From the NCBI GenBank assembly GCA_038230955.1, contig JBBRMG010000008.1, positions 1 through 39,953 of the forward strand: a DNA stretch of 39,953 nucleotides, in the 5' to 3' direction. The notes beneath the pieces are model-generated. The model was not told the DNA's origin. It saw only the letters and a program-made list of their open reading frames with translations, and ran no database searches. The stretch is from JBBRMG01 sp038230955 (GTDB taxonomy: Bacteria > Patescibacteriota > Doudnabacteria > UBA920). Positions 39,288-39,953 of this stretch are shown here, in pieces (position 1 is the first letter of the stretch; each line of letters opens with the position of its first letter). The position numbers and the translations under genes were made by a program.

Positions 39288-39953
39288 GTGGCATCAGCAT
39301 CGAAAAACATTTTTTGGTTGTCGCTATCCCGCGCAGTAGCGTTATTGCTGTTATTCTTTGCATACGCAAAGCTGTTTCGGTATTTCGGGCCGACTATTTC
39401 GGGCCAGTATCAGTTTGTCTTGTCCTATGTCACTATTTTTGGGGTGATAATAGATTTCGGGTTGCTCCAGTACATCATCAAGAAAATAAGTGAGCAGCCG
39501 GATCAGGCAAAAAAATATTTCCATAACTTTTTAGCGGCTGAGGTTGTTATCACGCTTCTAGTGTACACAGTGATGATTTCGATTGCTGTGATTAATCATT
39601 ACGAAGTGCAAGTGTTTTACGCTATAGTGGTGGCGGGGCTAGGCACTTGTGTTAATGGACTGGCCTATCCGTTCTTGGCAGTTATGACCGCGTTTACCGA
39701 TCTAAAGCGAGTCGCGGCCATTAATTTTGTTAGTTCTATAATTAATGCGACAATGATATTCATTACCGTGGCTACTCACCACGGCATTGTGCTATTGGCG
39801 GCTCAGCAGTTAATTTTCGCGTTCATTCAGCTAGGATTGTATTACTTCTTGATCAAGCGTTATATCCATAAGCCAGATATTATGTCAGCTATGCGGTCGC
39901 TGGATTTGGCGTTATTAAAAAAAACGCCCGGTAAATTCGATTTGATCTTCAAC
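39288..39953 (+). CDS. polysaccharide flippase (Wzx/MOP type), 3' end cut by window edge
   Basis: An open frame starts at a GTG at 39288, three bases after the preceding stop, and stays open to the window end (222 codons). The N-terminus (SKNIFWLSLSRAVALLLLFF) and the segments FRYFGPTISGQYQFVLSYVT and VIIDFGLLQYIIKK are typical of flippases of the polysaccharide transporter family, which move lipid-linked oligosaccharides across the membrane. About six spans are present in this fragment. The start codon is tentative because no SD is visible. Confidence 0.83.
   Translation, partial: MASASKNIFWLSLSRAVALLLLFFAYAKLFRYFGPTISGQYQFVLSYVTIFGVIIDFGLLQYIIKKISEQPDQAKKYFHNFLAAEVVITLLVYTVMISIAVINHYEVQVFYAIVVAGLGTCVNGLAYPFLAVMTAFTDLKRVAAINFVSSIINATMIFITVATHHGIVLLAAQQLIFAFIQLGLYYFLIKRYIHKPDIMSAMRSLDLALLKKTPGKFDLIFN

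Overview
The window looks like a chromosomal segment from a Patescibacteria (Candidate Phyla Radiation) bacterium. The reasons are compact and mostly co-directional genes, an archaeal-type UMP kinase, a lysyl-tRNA synthetase carrying an extra C-terminal domain of DUF2000 type, secreted proteins with the short C-terminal repeats common in this group, and housekeeping genes that mostly start without a Shine-Dalgarno (SD) sequence. TGA is used as a stop (eamA-like gene, ftsQ), so the standard bacterial code applies and the lineages that read TGA as glycine are excluded. I cannot assign a phylum below this level.

Layout. 1-1044 (-): partial polytopic membrane protein. 1193-6245 (+): cell-shape operon mreC-mreD-PBP2, continuing into folD and an EamA-type transporter. 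6330-6791: greA. 6867-14510 (+): lysS-DUF2000, pterin carbinolamine dehydratase, serS, murF-like, ddl, ftsQ and pyrH, tightly packed. 14503-18236: two large membrane glycosyltransferases on the minus strand with a small Cys-rich gene between them. 18293-21418 (+): DUF1648-like membrane protein, membrane GT2 and a WecA/TagO-type phosphotransferase. 21486-24275 (+): helical unknown protein, rplU and an orphan AAA ATPase. 24339-27639 (-): dTDP-sugar operon rmlB-cupin-rmlD-rmlA, with an FdtA-like 3,4-ketoisomerase where rmlC would be expected. 27881-28630: Nudix-like protein. 28739-30676: two WbbL-like GT2 enzymes. 30773-32422: sortase. 32504-34484: two secreted proteins behind a consensus promoter and a long structured leader. 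34550-39284: DPG-synthase-like GT2, subtilase and lysozyme-like protein, the last two sharing a C-terminal repeat. 39288-end: partial flippase.

Function. The window is dominated by envelope building: peptidoglycan synthesis and elongation (murF-like, ddl, PBP2, MreC/D, FtsQ), activated deoxysugar synthesis, lipid-linked glycan initiation, several glycosyltransferases, a flippase, and secreted or surface proteins (sortase, subtilase, lysozyme-like protein).

Most unusual signals. (1) Six genes (16184, 21486, 22482, 27881, 32738, 33457) have clear SD sequences, and five of the six transcription units so formed have their own promoter and terminator, unlike the SD-less genes around them; most have no recognisable function. 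(2) Two of these units, the Nudix gene and the secreted pair, have long leaders that can fold into the same layout: an outer GTCTG/CAGAC helix enclosing two hairpins separated by AATCG. This is a candidate undescribed RNA element. (3) Domain fusions: UPF0175-like on RmlB, DUF2000-like on LysRS. No tRNA, rRNA, CRISPR array or insertion sequence was recognised.
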